Positions 1 through 11,567 are shown, counted from the first letter of the stretch. The stretch is DNA of 64,000 nt from CADEDH01 sp039029735 (GCA_039029735.1 JBCCFL010000030.1:1-64000); one strand, 5' to 3'. Notes: a model not told the origin generated them from the letters alone. Numbers and translations: made by a program.

Positions 1-2
1 AG

Positions 3-512
3 GTGGCGCCCGGCCACCCCGACAACGTGGTGCTCGTGACCTCGGGCGCCGGTGACGTGGACGTGCCGCCCAGCTTGCGGGGCCGGGTGGTCGACGTCGG
101 GTTCCTGAGCGACACCCAGCGCGACAACGCAATGGCGGCGGCGCTCGCCTACGTGCAGCCGAGTGCGCTGGAGAGCTTCTCTCGCACCGTGCTCGAGGCC
201 TGGGTGGCCGGCACGCCGGTGATCGCCAACGGAGGAAGCGCTGTGGTGCGCCACCACGTGGAACGTTCCGGTGCGGGTCTGCTCTACCAGAACGACGCTG
301 AGCTGGTGGAGGCGATGCGCTTCGCGCTCGACGAACCAGTCGTGGTGTCGAACCTCGCACGGTCGGGGCGACGCTATGTGGAAGACGGCTTCGCCTGGGC
401 CGATGTGCTCGACCGGATGGAGCGTACGCTCACCGATTGGCTGCCCGTTCCCACTGGCACCGAGCCCGACCTCACGTCACACCGCGGTGCCGGCACGGGA
501 GCGAGTCGATGA
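3..512 (+). CDS. Glycosyltransferase family 4, C-terminal part (5' truncated by window)
   Basis: Probably transfers a sugar from an activated donor to a cell-surface glycan; donor and acceptor cannot be read from the sequence. The stretch ESFSRTVLEAWVAGTPVIA matches the conserved C-terminal block of GT-B retaining transferases, where the first Glu contacts the nucleotide-sugar. Only about 170 codons lie in the window and the reading frame is open to the left edge, so the GTG at position 3 is unlikely to be the real start and the N-terminal acceptor domain lies upstream. The stop overlaps the ATG of the next glycosyltransferase by ATGA, so the two genes are translationally coupled. Confidence 0.8.
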   Translation: MAPGHPDNVVLVTSGAGDVDVPPSLRGRVVDVGFLSDTQRDNAMAAALAYVQPSALESFSRTVLEAWVAGTPVIANGGSAVVRHHVERSGAGLLYQNDAELVEAMRFALDEPVVVSNLARSGRRYVEDGFAWADVLDRMERTLTDWLPVPTGTEPDLTSHRGAGTGASR

Positions 513-2002
513 CCACGCTGATGGTCTCGCCCTATCCGCCCTACCGGGACGGCATCGGCTCGTACACGGTGCAGGAAGTGCGCCGGATGCGAGCGGCCGG
601 GGAGGCCGTCGAAGTGCTGTCGCCGCTGCCGTCGGCGGCCGAGCACCATCTCCCCCTCGGTGACCCAGCCGGCGTGATGCGGCTCGTGCGGCGGGCCGGC
701 CGGTTCCGGCGGGTGGTGGTGCAGTTCTCACCGGAGATGTTCTTCGGCGCCTGCCGTAGCCCACTCCAGCGCGTGGCCGTGTGGACCGCCCTGGGTGTGT
801 TGGCCCGGCGAGTACGGCTGGAGATCCGCCTGCATGAGATCGAGTTCGGTCCGTTGGAGCGCAACCCGGCCGAGCGGATGGCCGCCGCCCGAGCCCTGCG
901 AGCCACCAACGCCGTGACGGTGCACACCCAGCCCGAGGCGGATCGTCTGCGTACCGTGCTCGGGCTTGGGCCCCGCGACGTGACGCTTGTCGATCACGGC
1001 CGGAACTTCGAACCGACCACCCGACTCACCCGGATCGAGGCCCGGCGCGAACTGGGCCTCGCTGCGGAGCCCCACCTGTTCCTGGCCATCGGCTTCCTCC
1101 AGGCCCACAAGGGCTTCGACCGGGCCGTCAACGCGTTTGCCAGAGCGGGTGTGGCCGGTCGGGCGGAGCTGCACGTCGTGGGATCGGTGCGCGTCGAGCA
1201 TCCCGATCTGCTGGCGCATGCCGCCCTGCTGCGCCGCCTGGCCGGAGCCACGCCGGGTGCGCAGCTCCACGAGGCGTACGTGAGCGACACCGAGTTCGAC
1301 CAGTGGATTGCTGCGTCCGACACCGTGGTACTGCCGTACCGCGAGATCTGGTCGTCGAGCGTGATGGAGCGGGCCAAGCTCTGGGGCCGTCCCGTCATCG
1401 CCACTGACGTGGGTGGATTGGGTGACCAAGCTCCCGACGACTCCATCGTGGTGGCCAATGACGATGAGCTGGCGGCGGCGATGGAGACGCGGGTTCGCAC
1501 CACCGCCGCCCGCCGTTCGACTGGTGGCGACCACACGATCTCGATCACCGCCGACGGCGGGCTCGCCGAGGAGCGAGATCCGGGCCGCGCCGCGTTGTGG
1601 GCGGTCGACCAGGCCACACCCGACCGGCGCGACATCGAAGCTCAGATCAGCGAGCGGGCCCGTCAGAGCCAGCTCAGCGGTGTCGGCGCCGTCTCCGCCC
1701 CCGGGCACGGCCGTGCAGGCGGCTCCGGCGGATTGTCGAGCGCGATCGATCCGCTTCTGTCCCTCGGGCCATTCGTACGCCCCGTGGCCTCGTCGCCCCG
1801 GCGCGGCGTGGGCCGGGTGAAGCGGCTGATCCGCAGCGCGCTCAACTGGGAGCTCGATCCAATGGCACGGCAGCTCGAGGAGCTTCGTCAGGCCACGATC
1901 GAAGCGGTGGCCGCGATGGAGACCAGCACCCACGCTGATCTCGCTCGCAGTGTCAGCTCCGAGCCGGCGGATCGAGCAGGTGGGGGAGCGCCTCGGCCAT
2001 GA
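509..2002 (+). CDS. Glycosyltransferase (GT4-like), 497 aa
   Basis: A second glycosyltransferase in the same operon. The start is ATG 509 (ATGA overlap with the preceding stop); the protein begins MTTLMVSPYPPYRDGIGSYT, a typical GT-B N-terminal strand followed by a Gly-rich loop. The stretch SSVMERAKLWGRPVIATD near residues 287-305 is the C-terminal donor-binding block. The last roughly 150 residues are rich in charged and Ser/Gly residues, do not resemble the GT fold and may be a tail specific to this lineage. The 3' end overlaps the convergent meaB gene by 50 bp. The substrate is unknown. Confidence 0.8.
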   Translation: MTTLMVSPYPPYRDGIGSYTVQEVRRMRAAGEAVEVLSPLPSAAEHHLPLGDPAGVMRLVRRAGRFRRVVVQFSPEMFFGACRSPLQRVAVWTALGVLARRVRLEIRLHEIEFGPLERNPAERMAAARALRATNAVTVHTQPEADRLRTVLGLGPRDVTLVDHGRNFEPTTRLTRIEARRELGLAAEPHLFLAIGFLQAHKGFDRAVNAFARAGVAGRAELHVVGSVRVEHPDLLAHAALLRRLAGATPGAQLHEAYVSDTEFDQWIAASDTVVLPYREIWSSSVMERAKLWGRPVIATDVGGLGDQAPDDSIVVANDDELAAAMETRVRTTAARRSTGGDHTISITADGGLAEERDPGRAALWAVDQATPDRRDIEAQISERARQSQLSGVGAVSAPGHGRAGGSGGLSSAIDPLLSLGPFVRPVASSPRRGVGRVKRLIRSALNWELDPMARQLEELRQATIEAVAAMETSTHADLARSVSSEPADRAGGGAPRP

Positions 2003-2950
2003 GGGCTCGGGCCGCTGAGCCCGGTGTGCGTTCGTTGGCTCGCACTGCAGCTTCGAGTTCGGGCCAGCGGGCGGCGAAGGCCGGCACCGATCGGAGCTGA
2101 TCGGCGAGAAGCCCGTCGAGCTGTTGGCGGAGGTGCACCTCGGCCTGATCGGCCCGCAGCGCGGCCAGGCGCCCATCGCCGGCCAGGGCGCCGTGGAACT
2201 CATCGATCGTCGCCCACACCGCGTCGAGCCCGTCTCGGGTGAGGGCGGAGCACGGCACCACCGGAGTGGGCGAGCCCGACCACTTGGGGCGGACGAGGTG
2301 GAGCGCAGACCGGTAGTCGGCTGCGGTGTGGCGGGCGGCTGAGGCGAGCTCGCCGTCGGCCTTGTTCACCGCCACCACGTCGGCCAGCTCCATGATTCCG
2401 CGCTTGATGCCCTGGAGGTCGTCGCCCCCGCCCGGCGCGACGAGGAGGAGGAACACGTCGGTGATGTCGGCCACGGCGGTCTCGGCCTGGCCAACACCCA
2501 TGGTCTCCACGATCACCACGTCGAACCCAGCCGCCTCGCAGGCCAGCAGTGTCTCGTGGGTGCGGCGGGCCACGCCGCCGGTGAGCCCTCCCGACGGAGA
2601 CGGTCGGATGAACGCCGTTGGTTCGCGGCTGAGCGTGGCCATGCGGGTCTTGTCGCCCAGGATCGAGCCGCCGTTGCGACTGCTGGTGGGGTCGACGGCG
2701 AGCACGGCCACCCGGCGCCCGAGGTTCGCCAGCATCATCCCGAAGGCGTCGATGAAGGTGCTCTTGCCGACTCCGGGGGTGCCCGTGATCCCCAGCCGGA
2801 GCGCACCGCCGGTGGTCGGGAGCACGGCGTCGAGCAGCGCATCGGCCGCAGCGCGGTCGCTGTTCCTGGTCGATTCGATGAGGGTGATGGCCCGTGCGAG
2901 CGTCCGCCGATCGCCTGTGCCCAGCGCGGCCGCCATCTCGGCGGTGGCGG

Positions 2951-2954
<4 letters not shown>
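1953..2954 (-). CDS. meaB: Methylmalonyl-CoA mutase-associated GTPase MeaB
   Basis: G3E-family GTPase that protects and reloads the adenosylcobalamin-dependent methylmalonyl-CoA mutase. The P-loop GITGTPGVGKST is at residues 55-66. It is followed by the DPTSSRNGGSILGDKTRM block, ETMGVGQAE (Walker B region) and the NKAD guanine-specificity motif, all characteristic of MeaB/ArgK. The 333-residue length is normal for the family. Its start overlaps the stop of the mutase gene by 4 bp (ATGA), so both are made from one transcript. This fits the known chaperone-client relation. Confidence 0.96.
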
Positions 2955-5068
<2,114 letters not shown>

Positions 5069-5074
5069 GCGGCG

Positions 5075-5080
5075 ATTGTA
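5075..5080 (-). promoter_or_regulatory. -10 box for scpA-meaB (leaderless)
   Basis: On the minus strand TACAAT is followed by 6 bases and the GTG at 5068, the spacing expected for transcription starting at or next to the first codon. Confidence 0.55.
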
Positions 5081-5239
5081 CGAGGTGGCCGTGGTGCCAT
5101 GGAATCCACGCGCCCTTGCCATCCCGTCGGTGCGCCGGTGGGCAGGGCTGGGCGAACCACGAGATTGCTGCCGAGAACCTGGCGCGATCTGTGACGTGGG
5201 GCCCGCCCGTCCCGACTGTGTCGCAACCGACACAGGACA

Positions 5240-5273
5240 TTAACATTGCTTAACTCATGCCGTCAGGTACGGT
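5240..5273 (+). promoter_or_regulatory. Promoter with possible IdeR/DtxR-like box upstream of the iron importer
   Basis: TTGCTT at 5246-5251 and TACGGT at 5268-5273 are 16 bp apart and fit a sigma-A promoter. The 19-mer 5240-5258 (TTAACATTGCTTAACTCAT) overlaps the -35 and matches 11 of 19 positions of the IdeR/DtxR consensus TTAGGTTAGSCTAACCTAA. That match is marginal. Iron repression is expected for the downstream operon, but the operator is only a candidate. Confidence 0.4.
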
Positions 5274-5331
5274 ATCTCGGTCATTCAACCTGGATGTAGT
5301 TCACTTGCGTCCCCTGGCATCAGGAGATCTC

Positions 5332-6540
5332 ATGACCACCTCTCGCACGCGGTCGACGTCGTTGTGGCGTTGGCTCGCACCCTTGTTCGCACTGGCCTTG
5401 ATCGCCGCCGCGTGCGGCGACGACGACGAGTCGAGCGACTCGTCTGAGTCGGCCTCAGCCTCAGCCTCGGAGTCGGAGTCGGCCTCAGCGTCGGCGTCAG
5501 AACCCGCCGACGAAGAAGATGCCTCAGCCTCGGCTTCGGAGATGTCGGACGAGGAGGAGTCATCGTCCTCGGAGACCGCCGAGAGTGGCGGTGCTGGCGC
5601 CGTCGAGTTCCCGCTCACCATCGAGCACAAGTTCGGTTCGACCACCATCGACGCCGTTCCCGAGCGCGTTGTCTCGGTCGGGTACAACGAGCATGACTTC
5701 CTGCTTGCGCTCGGTGTGGTGCCGGTCGGCCTCCGCGACTGGTATGGCGAGCAGCCCAACTCGGTCTGGCCGTGGGGCCAGGACGCCCTCGGCGACGCCA
5801 GCCCCGGTCAGGTGGCCGGTGAGGATGGCCTGGACTACGAGGCGATCGCCGAGATGGATCCCGACGTGATCGTCGGCATCTGGTCCGGCATGACCGAGGA
5901 GGAGTACGAACTCCTGAGTGCGATCGCACCCGTGGTGGCCCAGCCCGACGCCTACCTCGACTACGGCACGCCGTGGCAAGAGCAGACCACGATTCTCGGC
6001 CAGGTCACCGACAAGGCCGCTGAGGCCGAAGCAGCGGTGGCCGAGGTCGACGCCAAGATCGCAGCCGCCCGAGAGGCCAACCCCGAGTGGGCCGACCTGA
6101 CGGCCGCCGTCGCCTTCCTGTTCGAGGGCAACCCCGGTGCGTACAACTCCGAGGACCCTCGCAGCCGCCTGCTCGCCGATCTCGGGTTCCAGATCCCCGG
6201 TGAGTTCGACGAGGCCGCCGGCGAGTCGTTCTTCTTCGAGTCGAGCATCGAGACCCTGCCCGAGGACATCGACGTTGACGTCATCGTGTGGGTTGCCGGT
6301 GCCGAGGAGGAGTACGAGGAGCTCATCACTGCGTTGCCCACCCGTAACGGCCTCAAGGCCTACGAGAACGGCGGTGAGATCTTCGCCAGCACCCTGTTGA
6401 CCGGAGCGTTCTCGCACTCCAGCCCGCTCAGCCTCGGCTTCGCCATCGATGAGTTGGTGGCTGAGCTGGAGCTGGCCACCGACGGTGATCCCTCAACGGT
6501 CGTGCCATCGGCCGAGCAGTTCGGCACCGTGGCCGGCTGA
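5332..6540 (+). CDS. Iron-siderophore ABC transporter substrate-binding lipoprotein
   Basis: Extracytoplasmic binding protein that delivers Fe(III)-siderophore to the FecCD-type permeases encoded just downstream. ATG 5332 is preceded by CAGGAG and opens with a lipoprotein signal: basic residues, then a hydrophobic stretch ending in the lipobox LIAAAC. After the lipidated Cys comes a roughly 60-residue Ser/Glu/Asp-rich linker (repeated SAS/SES), a spacer from the membrane. The Peripla_BP_2 fold follows: VVSVGYNEHDFLLALGV, then AEMDPDVIVG, typical of FepB/FhuD-like proteins. It is 402 residues long. It is the first gene of a four-gene importer operon. Confidence 0.93.
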   Translation: MTTSRTRSTSLWRWLAPLFALALIAAACGDDDESSDSSESASASASESESASASASEPADEEDASASASEMSDEEESSSSETAESGGAGAVEFPLTIEHKFGSTTIDAVPERVVSVGYNEHDFLLALGVVPVGLRDWYGEQPNSVWPWGQDALGDASPGQVAGEDGLDYEAIAEMDPDVIVGIWSGMTEEEYELLSAIAPVVAQPDAYLDYGTPWQEQTTILGQVTDKAAEAEAAVAEVDAKIAAAREANPEWADLTAAVAFLFEGNPGAYNSEDPRSRLLADLGFQIPGEFDEAAGESFFFESSIETLPEDIDVDVIVWVAGAEEEYEELITALPTRNGLKAYENGGEIFASTLLTGAFSHSSPLSLGFAIDELVAELELATDGDPSTVVPSAEQFGTVAG

Positions 6541-6561
6541 TTCGTCACGCCTACTGACACC

Positions 6562-7641
6562 GTGACGACGACGATCGAGCCCGAATCAGCCGACGCGGGT
6601 CCGCCGTCGGCCGGCTCCGCACTGCTGCGGGTCGGCCAGGCGAGCCGGTCCCGGCGGCTGATCGGGCTCATCGTTCTCGTTGCCCTGGTCGTCTTCGCCG
6701 TGCTGGCGTCGTTGGCCTTCGGAACGAAGTCCATCCCGATCATCGAGGTCATCACGGCCTACGTCGATCGAGATCCGAGCGACACGAACCACCTCATCGT
6801 TCGTGACGTTCGACAACCGCGCACGATGCTCGGCATCGTGGTGGGCGCCGGGCTCGGTGGGGCTGGCGCGCTCATGCAGGGTGTCACCCGCAACCCGCTC
6901 GCCGATCCTGGACTGCTCGGAGTGAACGCCGGTGCCTCGTTCATGGTGGTGCTCGGAATCTGGCTGTTCAACGTGACCGACACGCTCGACCAGGTGTGGT
7001 TCGCATTGGTCGGGGCGGCCCTCGCGTCGATTGCGGTCTACGTGCTCGGCACCTCGGGCCGGGCCGGAGCCACACCGGTTCGTCTGGCCCTCGCTGGCGC
7101 CGCCCTCGGTGCGCTGCTGTTCGCCTTCACCCGAACGATCATCCTCACCGATCAACAGACGCTCGATGAGTTCCGGTTCTGGGCCGTGGGTTCGCTGGCT
7201 GGTCGGAACCCGGATCTGGCCCGTCAGGTGGCACCGTTCATCGTCGTGGGAGTCATCATCGCCTTTGGCGTGGCCCGGCAGCTGAACGCGCTCGCTCTCG
7301 GCGACGATGCGGCCCGGGCCCTGGGTACCCGGCTCGGGGTCACCAGAGCCGTCTCGGTGGTGGGCATCATGTTGCTGTGCGGGGCGGCGGTGGCGGCGGC
7401 CGGCCCGATCGCCTTCGTGGGTCTGGTGGTGCCTCACGCCGCCCGGGCCGCCTTCGGCCCCGACCAGCGCTGGTTGATCCCAACGTCGGTGCTGCTCGGC
7501 GTCGCCCTGGTGCTGCTGTGCGACACCGCAGGCCGTCTCGTCGCCCGCCCGGCCGAGATCCAGGTCGGCATCATGACTGCGGTTCTCGGTGGGCCAGTAT
7601 TCATCCTCCTCGTCCGCCGGATTCGAATGGCTCAGCTGTGA
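6562..7641 (+). CDS. FecCD-family iron-siderophore ABC permease (first)
   Basis: Integral membrane subunit of the siderophore importer. The 359-residue protein shows about ten hydrophobic segments. It carries the family hallmarks VRDVRQPRTMLGIVVGAGL, MQGVTRNPLADPGLLGVNAG and, near the C-terminus, GPIAFVGLVVPHAAR, the loop that contacts the ATPase. GTG 6562 is used as the start, 21 bp after the binding-protein stop; the first 40 residues are polar and a slightly later start is possible. The 3' end overlaps the second permease by GTGA. Confidence 0.95.
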   Translation: MTTTIEPESADAGPPSAGSALLRVGQASRSRRLIGLIVLVALVVFAVLASLAFGTKSIPIIEVITAYVDRDPSDTNHLIVRDVRQPRTMLGIVVGAGLGGAGALMQGVTRNPLADPGLLGVNAGASFMVVLGIWLFNVTDTLDQVWFALVGAALASIAVYVLGTSGRAGATPVRLALAGAALGALLFAFTRTIILTDQQTLDEFRFWAVGSLAGRNPDLARQVAPFIVVGVIIAFGVARQLNALALGDDAARALGTRLGVTRAVSVVGIMLLCGAAVAAAGPIAFVGLVVPHAARAAFGPDQRWLIPTSVLLGVALVLLCDTAGRLVARPAEIQVGIMTAVLGGPVFILLVRRIRMAQL

Positions 7642-8741
7642 CCTCGATCGAGGCCCCCGCCACAGCCACCGCGACCGCCACTGGCGACGCGGTGTCCCCA
7701 CCACTCCCGCTGCGCGGGCGGGTTGTACGCCACCGACGATTCTCGGTGCGTCTCGACCCCCGGGCCATCGTCGTGTGCACGGCATTGGTGGCCGCCACCG
7801 TCGTTCTCGGGCTCGTGTCGATCAGCGTCGGCGAGTTCGATATCCCGATTGCCGATGTCGTCCGTCATCTGTTCGGCAACCCCACCGAGGACACCGAGTT
7901 CATCGTCGGCACCCTGCGGTTGCCTCGTGTGCTCGTGGCCATTGGCGTTGGCATGGCCTTTGGCATGTCGGGCGCAATCTTCCAGTCGCTCGTCCGCAAC
8001 CCGCTGGGGTCGCCCGATCTGATGGGCTTCACCTCCGGTGCTTCGCTTGGTGCCGTGATCGTGATCTTCCTCATCGACGGGTCCCGCACCCAGATCTCGA
8101 TCGGAGCCGTACTCGGCGGATCCATCGTCGCTCTCCTCGTGTACGTGTTCGCGTGGCGGCGTGGCATCCAGGCCTATCGCCTGGTGTTGGTTGGCATCGG
8201 GGCCAAGTTCGCCGTTGACGCCCTGGTGGACTACACGCTCACCCGGGCCGATGTCCGCGACGTGCAAGAGGCTGCGGTCTGGCTCACCGGTTCATTGAAT
8301 GGCCGGAGCTGGGACGACTTCCGCACGGTTGCCCTTGCGCTGGTGGTGCTCGGTCCGTTGGCGGTACTGATGCAACGCCGGCTCGACCGCCTCGATCTGG
8401 GCGACGACACCGCCACAGCGCTGGGTATGCGAGTGTCGAGCGCCAAGTTCTGGCTGGTGGTGGTGGGGGTGGCGCTGGCGTCGCTCGGTGTGGCCGCAGC
8501 CGGGCCGGTGGTGTTCATTGCCTTCGTGGCCGGCCCGATCGCCCGACGGCTCGTGTCGTCGCCGAGCGCCAGCGTGGTCCCAGCCGGGTTCGTCGGCGCC
8601 TTCTTGATGGTGCTGGCCGACCTCGCCGCCCGAAACGTCATCCCCGGTACCGAGGTGCCCGTTGGCATCATGACCGCTGGCATCGGGGGGCCATACCTCT
8701 TGTGGCTGCTTCACAGCCAGGCCCGCACCGGAGCACTCTGA
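7638..8741 (+). CDS. FecCD-family iron-siderophore ABC permease (second)
   Basis: Second membrane subunit, forming the translocation heterodimer with the preceding permease. GTG 7638 overlaps the previous stop by 4 bp and gives 367 residues. Conserved blocks are GTLRLPRVLVAIGVGMAFG, FQSLVRNPLGSPDLMGFTSG and the ATPase-contact loop AAGPVVFIAFVAGPIARRL. The N-terminal 45 residues are a basic, Ala/Thr-rich cytosolic extension before the first membrane helix. Confidence 0.95.
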   Translation: MTSIEAPATATATATGDAVSPPLPLRGRVVRHRRFSVRLDPRAIVVCTALVAATVVLGLVSISVGEFDIPIADVVRHLFGNPTEDTEFIVGTLRLPRVLVAIGVGMAFGMSGAIFQSLVRNPLGSPDLMGFTSGASLGAVIVIFLIDGSRTQISIGAVLGGSIVALLVYVFAWRRGIQAYRLVLVGIGAKFAVDALVDYTLTRADVRDVQEAAVWLTGSLNGRSWDDFRTVALALVVLGPLAVLMQRRLDRLDLGDDTATALGMRVSSAKFWLVVVGVALASLGVAAAGPVVFIAFVAGPIARRLVSSPSASVVPAGFVGAFLMVLADLAARNVIPGTEVPVGIMTAGIGGPYLLWLLHSQARTGAL

Positions 8742-8751
8742 ATCGAGCCCT

Positions 8752-9552
8752 ATGACTCCCGACGCATCATCGACCCGCCTCGCCGCCCAGGGCGTGAGCC
8801 TCGCATACCAGGACCTGCGCGTCATCGACGATCTCGACCTCGACGTGCCCGACGGCCAGATCACCGTGATCGTCGGCCCGAACGCCTGCGGCAAATCGAC
8901 ACTGCTGCGGGCGTTGGCCCGCCTGTTGCGACCCACCGGTGGGTCGGTACTCCTCGATGGCGAGGCGATCGGCTCGCTCCCGACCCGAGAGGTGGCCCGC
9001 CGTCTCGGGTTGCTGCCACAGTCACCGATCTCTCCCGAGGGCATCCTCGTGGTCGATCTGGTGGCCCGGGGTCGGACCCCGCATCAGAGCCTGTTCCAGC
9101 AGTGGTCCGAAGCCGACGAGCAGGCTGTTCGGCGAGCGCTGGAGGCGACCGGCACGATCGATCTGGCCGATCGCCCCGTCGATGAGCTGTCCGGCGGGCA
9201 GCGACAACGGGTGTGGATCGCCATGGCGCTGGCTCAGGAGACCGAACTGCTCCTCCTCGACGAGCCGACCACCTTCCTCGACATCAGCCACCAGGTGGAC
9301 GTGCTCAACATGGTGCATCGGCTGAACACCGACCAGGGGCGAACCGTGGTGGTGGTGCTCCATGACCTGAACCTGGCCTGCCGGTATGCCGATCACATCG
9401 TGGCCATGCGCGATGGGCAGATCGTGGCGGCCGGCCCACCGTGCGAGGTGGTCGATGCGGACCTGGTCGAGCGAGTGTTCGGGTTGGACTGTGTGGTGAT
9501 TGACGATCCCATGAGCAACACGCCGCTCATCATCCCCACCGACTCCCGCTGA
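8752..9552 (+). CDS. Iron-siderophore ABC transporter ATP-binding protein
   Basis: Cytoplasmic ATPase that powers the importer. All signature motifs are visible in the 266 residues: Walker A GPNACGKST, a Q-loop Gln in LLPQSP, the ABC signature LSGGQRQR, Walker B LLLLDEPTTFLD and the switch His in VVVLHDLN. The Walker A Ala-Cys in place of the common Gly-Ser/Ala is a conservative variant seen in FecE/FhuC-type proteins. The gene starts 10 bp after the second permease and closes the operon. Confidence 0.95.
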   Translation: MTPDASSTRLAAQGVSLAYQDLRVIDDLDLDVPDGQITVIVGPNACGKSTLLRALARLLRPTGGSVLLDGEAIGSLPTREVARRLGLLPQSPISPEGILVVDLVARGRTPHQSLFQQWSEADEQAVRRALEATGTIDLADRPVDELSGGQRQRVWIAMALAQETELLLLDEPTTFLDISHQVDVLNMVHRLNTDQGRTVVVVLHDLNLACRYADHIVAMRDGQIVAAGPPCEVVDADLVERVFGLDCVVIDDPMSNTPLIIPTDSR

Positions 9553-9573
9553 AGGGACTGTCGCTGGCCCGGC

Positions 9574-10680
9574 TCAGGCCGGGGGATAGATCCAGACGGT
9601 GTTGATGTCGCGTTTGAGCGCCTTGGCTTCGTCGCCGACGAGCACCACCTTGCGGTCCCAACCCTCGGTGAACACGGCGCCAGCGGCTCCCAGATCAAGG
9701 CAGGTGCCGTAGGGGAGCGTTTGCAGCTCGGCGAGGGGCGCTCCCACGAGGTCGGCCACGGCGTTGCGGCCGGCGCAGGCCCCCTGGGGGATCGCGTGCT
9801 GGGCGCTCTGGGCCACGGTGTGGCCCGACTCATCGAGCGGGGCTGCGGTGTCGCCTGCGGCAAACACCTCGGGCGCATCGTGCACCCGGAGGTTCTGGTC
9901 GACGCTGAGCCGGCCCAGCGGATCGAGGTCATCCGAGATCGCGGCCGTGAGTGGGCTGGCCCGCATGCCGGTGGTCCACACCACGACGTCAGCAGGGAAC
10001 GAGGCCCCGTCTGCCAACTCCACCCTGGTGCCGTCGTAGGCCCTCACCATCACGCCGGTTCGGACGTCCACGCCGAGCTCGTCGATGGCGGCCTCGATGG
10101 CGGGCCGGGCGTCGTCACCGAGGGGCCGTCCGATCTGGTCGGACTTCTCCAGCAAGACCACGTTGGCCGTCGGCACTCGGGCCGGCAGCTCCGTTGCCAG
10201 CTCGATCCCGGTGAAGCCGGCTCCGACCACTGCGATCGTGGCCCCGGAGTCCAGCTCGCTGAGGCGTTGGTCGAGGGCCTCGGCTGCGGCCAGCGTGTCG
10301 ACGTCGTGCAGATGCGTGTCGTCAATGGGGGGCCGATTGAGCTGGCTGCCGGTGGCGAGGATCAACCGGTCGTAGTCGAGCCTGCGCTCGTCGCCATCAT
10401 CGTCGGTCACGGTCACGGTTCGGGCGCCGGTGTCGATGCCCGTGGCCGTGGCCCGGATGTGGCCAACGCCCCGAGGAGTGAGCACGTCAGCCAGGGCGAC
10501 GGTGGTCTCAGCGGGTGAGCGCTCGTAGAGCCGGGGCCGGGGCACGAATCGATCGGTGGGAGCGACGAGGTCGATCCGTACCGGGCCGGCCGCCGCCGCC
10601 GTTTCGGCGGCGGCGATGGCGGCCCACACGCCGGCGAAGCCAGCGCCGAGCACGAGCAGTCGTGGTGGGGTGGCGGTCAC
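9574..10680 (-). CDS. FAD-dependent NAD(P)H oxidoreductase (type II NADH dehydrogenase-like)
   Basis: Pyridine-nucleotide:disulphide-oxidoreductase-fold flavoprotein, probably a quinone-reducing or other NAD(P)H dehydrogenase. The N-terminal FAD-binding fingerprint is LVLGAGFAGVWAA. A second dinucleotide fold, IAVVGAGFTGIELATEL, lies at residues 145-162. LILATGS and the late FAD motif VFAAGDTAAP are both present. At 368 residues it lacks the C-terminal amphipathic region of classical Ndh and resembles AIF/FSP1-like members. There is no redox-active CxxC. Its start overlaps the upstream hydrolase stop by ATGA, so the two are co-transcribed. Confidence 0.85.
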   Translation of the reverse strand: MTATPPRLLVLGAGFAGVWAAIAAAETAAAAGPVRIDLVAPTDRFVPRPRLYERSPAETTVALADVLTPRGVGHIRATATGIDTGARTVTVTDDDGDERRLDYDRLILATGSQLNRPPIDDTHLHDVDTLAAAEALDQRLSELDSGATIAVVGAGFTGIELATELPARVPTANVVLLEKSDQIGRPLGDDARPAIEAAIDELGVDVRTGVMVRAYDGTRVELADGASFPADVVVWTTGMRASPLTAAISDDLDPLGRLSVDQNLRVHDAPEVFAAGDTAAPLDESGHTVAQSAQHAIPQGACAGRNAVADLVGAPLAELQTLPYGTCLDLGAAGAVFTEGWDRKVVLVGDEAKALKRDINTVWIYPPA

Positions 10681-11567
10681 GACAGGTGCCGATCAGCCGT
10701 ACGGCCTGGAGCGACGCCGCTGCGCTGCATGAAGTCGATGGCGGTGGTGGCCACCTCCTGCCAGCGGTGGTCGATCACCAGCGAGTGGCCGGCGTTCTCG
10801 ATCTCGATGAACTCGGTCGGCGACTGGTTCTTCGCCTGCTTGGAGTGAGCGGCTTTCGCCACCGACGGCGGCACGGTGTGGTCGGCTCCACCGCTGATGA
10901 TGAGCAGCGGACCTCGCTCGGGGCTCTCGGTGTGGACCTTCGCTGCGGAAGACGACGAGAAGTTGGCGAACGCAACCTCGAAGAGCGGCCGTCCGGGGGC
11001 GGCGACGTGGAACTCCTGGTAGAGCGCCTCAGCTTCGGCCGCCGGAACGGCGTTGGCGAACCCGTAGGTGAACTGGTCCAGCGTGAGCGTTACGGCTCGA
11101 CTGCGGTTCCCCGGGCTCTTGAGTACCGGGAACGACGACTTCACCACCGACCACGGCAGGCCGCGGAGGCCCTTGAACGGTGCGGGGTCGATCGCCACCG
11201 CCGCGCTGGCCACACCGCGGCCGGCGAGCTTCTGGGCCACGAGGCCACCCACGGAGTGGCCGATCACCACGGGCCGGCGGGCGAGGCGACCGATGATGCC
11301 CTCTGCTCGCTCGGTCACCTCGTCGATGCTCGGTCCGGCGAGTGCTTGGGGGTCGACGCGGGCGTCCGACACGGATTCGGGTTCACCGGGCCAGTCAATG
11401 GCGATGGGGGCGTAGCCCTGCTGTTCCAGCAACTGCTCCCAGCGGGCCCAGCTACCGGCGAGCAGCCAGAGGCCGTGGATGAGCACGACCGGCTGGCGGC
11501 CTGATTCGTTGATGCCGGCGATCGCCGCCAGCTCTCGTTCGGTGGGGTTCATCTCCTGGGTGGTCAC
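10677..11567 (-). CDS. Alpha/beta hydrolase
   Basis: Serine hydrolase of the alpha/beta fold. The nucleophile elbow GHSVGG and the oxyanion region VLIHGLW are clear. LLIISGGADHTVPPS holds the acid residue, and the catalytic His is probably in ENAGHSLV, since the order Ser-Asp-His is kept over 296 residues. GTG 11567 has AAGGAG seven bases upstream; ATG 11552 is an alternative start with its own CAGGAG. The substrate is unknown. It is divergent from the AraC-type regulator at 11701, which probably controls it together with the FAD oxidoreductase. Confidence 0.85.
   Translation of the reverse strand: MTTQEMNPTERELAAIAGINESGRQPVVLIHGLWLLAGSWARWEQLLEQQGYAPIAIDWPGEPESVSDARVDPQALAGPSIDEVTERAEGIIGRLARRPVVIGHSVGGLVAQKLAGRGVASAAVAIDPAPFKGLRGLPWSVVKSSFPVLKSPGNRSRAVTLTLDQFTYGFANAVPAAEAEALYQEFHVAAPGRPLFEVAFANFSSSSAAKVHTESPERGPLLIISGGADHTVPPSVAKAAHSKQAKNQSPTEFIEIENAGHSLVIDHRWQEVATTAIDFMQRSGVAPGRTADRHLS

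Noticed and set aside
728..2203. 491-residue minus-strand frame over the second glycosyltransferase
   Set aside because: Low-complexity Arg/Gly/His composition and no family match; the plus-strand GT motifs are clear.
5257..5331. Upstream start of the iron-binding lipoprotein at ATG 5257
   Set aside because: It would put 25 residues before the lipoprotein signal; ATG 5332 has CAGGAG and gives a proper signal peptide.
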